Made by a program: the position numbers and the translations under genes
Assembly: GCA_019239785.1 (NCBI GenBank)
Contig: JAFAZM010000178.1
Location: 1 to 9,373, forward strand
Source: Sphingomonadaceae bacterium
GTDB lineage: Bacteria > Pseudomonadota > Alphaproteobacteria > Sphingomonadales > Sphingomonadaceae
Direction: 5' to 3'
DNA length: 9,373 nt
The notes under the pieces: generated by a model
What the model was told of the DNA's origin: nothing
Database searches by the model: none
What the model saw: only the letters and a program-made list of their open reading frames with translations
Shown here: piece by piece, positions 6,522 through 9,373 of the stretch
Layout of the letters: every line of letters begins with the position of its first letter
How positions within the stretch are numbered: the first letter of the stretch is position 1

Positions 6522-7676
6522 ATGGCCGCCCTCGACCGCAGGACCTTCCTCGCCGGCGCTGCGGGCGCGCTCGCCCTCCTCGCCGCGCCGCAGATCGCGG
6601 TGGCGCAGGCGGCGACCGACCGCCGCTTCGTCTTCATCATCCAGCGCGGCGCCGCAGACGGGCTCGGCACCTTGGCGCCGACCGCCGATCCCGCCTTCGC
6701 CGGCCTGCGCGGCGCCTTCGCCGAGGATTTCGCGGCCGGTGCGCGGCTCGGCGATTTCACTTTGCATCCGAACATGGCGGCCGCGGCCCAGCTCTACCAG
6801 GCGCGCGAGGCTTTGTTCGTCCACGCGGTCGCCTCGCCCTATCGCGACCGCTCGCATTTCGACGGACAAAACGTGCTCGAGACCGGCGGCAATGCGGCCT
6901 ACACGCTCCGCGACGGCTGGATGAACCGTTTGCTCTCCCTGCTGCCGGCGAACGAGTCCCGGGCGATCGCGGTCTCGGCGACGGTGCCGGTGGTGCTGCG
7001 CGGCAGCCGCGAGGTCGCCTCCTATGCGCCCTCCAACCTGCCCGACGCGCCGGACGATTTGCTCGCCCGCGTCACCCAGCTCTATGCGCAGGACACCGAT
7101 CTCCACGCCGCTTGGGCGCAGGCGATGCAGACCCGGACGATGGCCGGCGACCTCAGCGCCGCCAACGGCCAGAACGGTGCCGCCACCGGCATGCTCGCCG
7201 CCCGGCTGCTGTCCGGGCCGGAGGGCGCACGCCTGGCGGTGATCGACACCGGCGGGTGGGATACCCATGCCAACCAGCGCGGCCGGCTCGGCTTTCAGCT
7301 GCGCGGGCTCGACGCGATGCTCGGCGCGCTGAAGGCCGGCCTCGGCGCCGACTGGGCGAACACCCTGGTCGTCGTCGCCACCGAGTTCGGCCGCACCGCC
7401 GCGCCAAACGGCACCGGCGGCACCGACCACGGCACCGCTTCGCTGGCGATGCTGTTCGGCGGCGCCGTCGCCGGCGGCCGCGTCCTCGCCGACTGGCCGG
7501 GGCTCGGCCAGGCCGCCCTCTACGAAGGCCGCGACCTTAAGCCGACGCTGGACCTCGATGTGCTGCTCGCCAGCGCCGTCGCGGAGCATTATCGGCTGGA
7601 CCTCGCGCACGCGGGCCGCACCCTCTTCCCGAACATCGGCAATGGGCGTCCGGTCGAGGGGCTGATCCGCGCCTGA
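6522..7676 (+). CDS. DUF1501 domain protein with twin-arginine signal
   Basis: 384 residues from ATG 6522 (386 from ATG 6516). The N-terminus carries a Tat-type signal: DRRTFLAGAAG, then a hydrophobic stretch ALALLAAPQIAVA, with likely cleavage near AQA (residue 30). This predicts export of a folded, perhaps metal-bearing protein to the periplasm. DUF1501 features: FVFIIQRGAADGL (residues 37-49), SHFDGQNVLETGG (111-123), VIDTGGWDTHANQ (240-252), VVATEFGRTAAPNGTGGTDHG (VVATEFGR 284-291, TGGTDHG 298-304). The family is related to the alkaline phosphatase/sulfatase fold, and the Asp/His motifs (GGWDTH, TDHG) resemble metal ligands, but no substrate is known. It is the second gene of a coupled pair with DUF1800; a palindromic repeat follows the stop within a few bases. 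The family usually reads RGGxDGL; here the second Gly is Ala. Confidence 0.92.
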   Translation: MAALDRRTFLAGAAGALALLAAPQIAVAQAATDRRFVFIIQRGAADGLGTLAPTADPAFAGLRGAFAEDFAAGARLGDFTLHPNMAAAAQLYQAREALFVHAVASPYRDRSHFDGQNVLETGGNAAYTLRDGWMNRLLSLLPANESRAIAVSATVPVVLRGSREVASYAPSNLPDAPDDLLARVTQLYAQDTDLHAAWAQAMQTRTMAGDLSAANGQNGAATGMLAARLLSGPEGARLAVIDTGGWDTHANQRGRLGFQLRGLDAMLGALKAGLGADWANTLVVVATEFGRTAAPNGTGGTDHGTASLAMLFGGAVAGGRVLADWPGLGQAALYEGRDLKPTLDLDVLLASAVAEHYRLDLAHAGRTLFPNIGNGRPVEGLIRA

Positions 7677-7678
7677 CC

Positions 7679-7801
7679 CCCTCTCGGTCCCTCGCGCCTT
7701 GTGGGAGAGGGACTACGTAGTCTCAGCGAGCGTGAGCGAGCTTAGACGGAGTTGCGTAACGGGTAGCGCTGCCGCAGGCAGCGCGCGAAGCTTCGCTTCG
7801 C
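7679..7801. repeat. Compound palindromic intergenic element, copy B (degraded)
   Basis: Related to 162-310. The first hairpin is reduced to CCCTCTC (7679-7685) and GAGAGGG (7705-7711). GTCTCAGCGAGCG...GCTTAGACGG (7720-7757) matches 192-229 at 33 of 38 bases. The double hairpin 7766-7801 matches 236-271 at 35 of 36 bases: GCGCTGCC/GGCAGCGC, then GCGAAGC/GCTTCGC. The outer stem is lost (TTGCGTAACGGG replaces TTGGGTGAGGGG) and the right-hand 11-bp hairpin is missing. Conservation is concentrated in the two small hairpins. It lies directly downstream of the DUF1501 stop and may terminate or stabilise that transcript. Confidence 0.82.
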
Positions 7802-7866
7802 CAAGAGAATTATCACGGCGTTCGATGGCACTGGGCTTAGAGGCTTGAGTGATCTGCGCGCGCGTT

Positions 7867-7885
7867 CGATGGTCAATCACCATCG
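7867..7885. repeat. Short inverted repeat upstream of a small membrane protein gene
   Basis: CGATGGT (7867-7873) and ACCATCG (7879-7885) are perfect 7-base arms with a 5-base gap, about 70 bases before GTG 7953. It could be an operator or a chance palindrome. The rest of 7802-7952 holds no gene or promoter that I can support; CGTTCGATGG occurs twice there. Confidence 0.35.
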
Positions 7886-7952
7886 CGTTTGCTAACGGTT
7901 CATTCTGTCGCCGACCGCACGCCGTGGTACGAACCGGAGCCGGACCAAGTCC

Positions 7953-8240
7953 GTGAAACTGCTGCGAATCTCTCTGCTCTACGCACTCATACTGGTCGCA
8001 GCTATCACCCTGCTGCCGGCGCCTTTGGCAAGTACATTTGTCGGTTACCTGGGCTTCCTGCTCACGCCGGGGATATGGGTCGTCTACGATCATTTCGACG
8101 TGAACAATCACGACATCCTGCCTTTGCTGGCAGCAGAGTTGGTAAACATTCTGCTTTATTGGATCATCTTCGCTCTATTCCTCGGCTTGCGGAGGAAAAT
8201 CCGGATAGCACCTGGCGGGCGTAATGACCGCCGGCGTTGA
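7953..8240 (+). CDS. Putative small integral membrane protein (three hydrophobic segments)
   Basis: 95 residues from GTG 7953. No family recognised. Hydrophobic segments are at about residues 4-27 (RISLLYALILVAAITLLPAP), 28-44 (TFVGYLGFLLTPGIWVV) and 54-79 (ILPLLAAELVNILLYWIIFALFLG), with a short polar loop YDHFDVNNHD between the second and third and a basic C-terminal tail (RRKIRIAPGGRNDRRR) that predicts a cytoplasmic end. The hydrophobic pattern is the main evidence for coding. The start is weak: GTG, with GGAG at 7936-7939, 13 bases away. Base composition differs from neighbours: 8101-8160 is about 43% GC by hand count against about 77% for 8701-8760, and codons such as ATA, TTA and TTT appear. 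An opposite-strand open frame over this stretch looks like non-coding translation. It overlaps the earliest possible start of the next gene. Confidence 0.55.
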   Translation: MKLLRISLLYALILVAAITLLPAPLASTFVGYLGFLLTPGIWVVYDHFDVNNHDILPLLAAELVNILLYWIIFALFLGLRRKIRIAPGGRNDRRR

Positions 8241-8280
8241 TCCACCCTGGCCTCCCGCGGGCCGCTCCTCCACGTCGCGA

Positions 8281-8958
8281 ATGGCACGCATTCTGGTCAT
8301 CGGCGCGACGGGCCTGGTCGGCCGCCTGCTAGCCGATGGCCTGCTCGCGGACGGCGCCGAAATCCACGCTTTGCTTCGCCGCAGCGCCGGCAGGAGCGCC
8401 CCCGGCTGGCACGAGCATGTGGCGCCACCGGCCGACTGGCCGGAGCTCGCCCGCACGCTCGGCGGGGACGTCGCCATCTCCACGCTCGGCACAACCTGGC
8501 GCGCCGCCGGCTCCGAGCCGGCGTTCCGTGCCGTCGATCTCGACGCGGTCGTCGCCTTCGCCGCCGCCGCAAAGGCGGCAGGCGTCCAGCATATGATCAC
8601 TGTCTCATCGGTCGGCGCGGACGCAGGCTCGCGCGCCTTCTACCTGCGCGTGAAGGGCGAGATGGAGGCGGCGCTGCGGGCGCTTGGCTTCGCCCGCCTC
8701 GACATCAACCGCCCCGGCCTGCTCCGCGGCGACCGCGGCCCGGAGCGCCGCCTGAAGGAACGCGCCGCCATCTTCGTCAGCCCGCTCGTCAACCTGCTCC
8801 TCCGCGGCCGCCTCGACCGCTACGCAGCGATCGACGCCGCCCTTGTCGCCAATGCGATCGCGGCCCTCGCGATGCAGGATGAGCCCGGCGCTTTCGTCCA
8901 TCACAATCGCGACCTGCGCCGGCTCGCGGCGCTGGCACCCGCGCGTGCGGACGCCTAG
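8281..8958 (+). CDS. NAD(P)-binding atypical SDR-family protein
   Basis: 225 residues. It begins with a Rossmann nucleotide-binding turn, ARILVIGATGLVGRLLADGL (GxxGxxG at residues 8-14). RR at 33-34 after the second strand could favour NADPH. VISTLGTT-like (DVAISTLGTT, 63-72), HMITVSSVGAD (104-114) and YLRVKGEME (Y121xxxK125) give the SDR catalytic pair. RPGLLRGDR (144-152) resembles the NRPG(L/P) block of NmrA/HTATIP2-like (TIP30) oxidoreductases and NAD(P)H-binding epimerase-like proteins. The substrate is unknown; members can be redox enzymes or NADP sensors. ATG 8281 is chosen because the Rossmann strand starts at once; the in-frame ATG 8224 would add 19 Pro/Ser-rich residues and overlap the upstream gene. 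No convincing Shine-Dalgarno precedes either. It is 33 bases before the next gene. Confidence 0.86.
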   Translation: MARILVIGATGLVGRLLADGLLADGAEIHALLRRSAGRSAPGWHEHVAPPADWPELARTLGGDVAISTLGTTWRAAGSEPAFRAVDLDAVVAFAAAAKAAGVQHMITVSSVGADAGSRAFYLRVKGEMEAALRALGFARLDINRPGLLRGDRGPERRLKERAAIFVSPLVNLLLRGRLDRYAAIDAALVANAIAALAMQDEPGAFVHHNRDLRRLAALAPARADA

Positions 8959-8991
8959 GATCGGGCGGGCGGGAAGGAGCGGCACGATCCC

Positions 8992-9324
8992 ATGAGCAAC
9001 CACGGACCCGTCCTGACCTGCCAGGGGCCGGATGACGCCCATGCACTGGACGACATTCCGGTCCGGGTGCGCGAGGGCAAGCTCGATGCGATCTGCCCGA
9101 CCTGTCACGGGCGCGGGCAATGGAACCGCGAGATTTACGGCCAGGGCCGCACGATCCGCCAGGATTGCGACCATTGCCTTGGCTTCGGCTGGCTCGAGAC
9201 CGGCCACGACGCCATTGCGCTGCCCGACATCGTCGTTGGCCCGGACGGCCATCCCAGATGGATCAGCCGCCTGGTGCCGGCCGGGGGGCAGACCCGTCAC
9301 GGTCCGGGCAAGCTGCTCAAATAG
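8992..9324 (+). CDS. Small protein with two DnaJ-like CxxCxGxG zinc motifs
   Basis: 110 residues; conserved-hypothetical type. CPTCHGRG (residues 35-42) and CDHCLGFG (59-66) are two CxxCxGxG motifs as in the DnaJ cysteine-rich domain. DnaJ has four motifs making two zinc sites; two suffice for one zinc site. There is no J domain. The region between (QWNREIYGQGRTIRQD) is hydrophilic, and the C-terminal part (ALPDIVVGPDGHPRW) is beta-rich without membrane segments, so a cytoplasmic protein is likely. Role is unknown: zinc-binding, chaperone-like or protein-protein contact are all possible. AAGGAG (8974-8979) lies 12 bases before ATG 8992, longer than usual but the only candidate. It follows the SDR gene closely and may be cotranscribed. 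Confidence 0.85.
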   Translation: MSNHGPVLTCQGPDDAHALDDIPVRVREGKLDAICPTCHGRGQWNREIYGQGRTIRQDCDHCLGFGWLETGHDAIALPDIVVGPDGHPRWISRLVPAGGQTRHGPGKLLK

Positions 9325-9373
9325 GCCCGCGAAGGGCGAGTGGGGCGGCGGCCGGCACGGCTTCGGAAAGAAT

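Noticed and set aside
6105..7610. Minus-strand open frame of 501 codons opposite the DUF1501 gene
   Set aside because: Same reason: it spans two real plus-strand genes and shows no family motifs.
7713..8111. Minus-strand frame of 132 codons across copy B and the small membrane gene
   Set aside because: Its C-terminal end is translated repeat (a similar peptide arises from 143-373 minus), and it opposes a coherent hydrophobic protein.
7889..8224. Alternative plus-strand frame over the small membrane gene
   Set aside because: Polar, patternless translation. The frame from 7953 gives clear membrane segments.

Overview
The window is GC-rich (about 70% by eye, strongly biased to G/C at third codon positions). 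It fits a sphingomonad-type alphaproteobacterium: the truncated FtsZ C-terminus ends in DIPRFLNRQNN, the dGTPase has the alphaproteobacterial N-terminus (SRGRLH...FQRDRDRIIHS), and the intergenic gaps hold the palindromic GGGAGAGGG-type repeats I associate with this group. Genus is not determinable from what is here.

Layout, left to right. (1) 1-149: 3' end of ftsZ. (2) 150-439: gap dominated by a compound palindromic repeat. (3) 440-2851: a secreted TPR/SPOR-domain envelope protein with an unusual arginine/serine/aspartate-rich C-terminal tail. (4) 2778-3932: a dGTP triphosphohydrolase-like HD protein whose start lies 74 bases inside the previous gene, in another frame. (5) 3933-4284: gap filled by a nested palindromic element bounded by TTCGCGCGAA. 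(6) 4285-4707, minus strand: a small tail-anchored membrane protein with a strong ribosome binding site. (7) 4930-7676: a translationally coupled DUF1800-DUF1501 pair; the second member has a twin-arginine signal, the first has no visible signal. (8) 7677-7952: a degraded copy of the first repeat element, then AT-richer sequence. (9) 7953-8240: a putative small GTG-started membrane protein of low confidence in locally lower-GC DNA. (10) 8281-8958: an atypical SDR / NAD(P)-binding protein. (11) 8992-9324: a small protein with two DnaJ-like CxxCxGxG motifs. The last 49 bases hold nothing I can name.

Functionally, ftsZ and the SPOR protein make a cell-division/envelope neighbourhood. SPOR domains bind the denuded glycan made at division sites, so the pairing is sensible. 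The dGTPase is a nucleotide-pool enzyme tied to the SPOR gene by overlap rather than by an obvious pathway. The DUF1800/DUF1501 pair is the best candidate for a poorly described system: both families are widespread, often adjacent, and have no established biochemical role that I know of. The right end is a loose collection of single genes. I see no transposase, integrase, tRNA, rRNA or CRISPR array.
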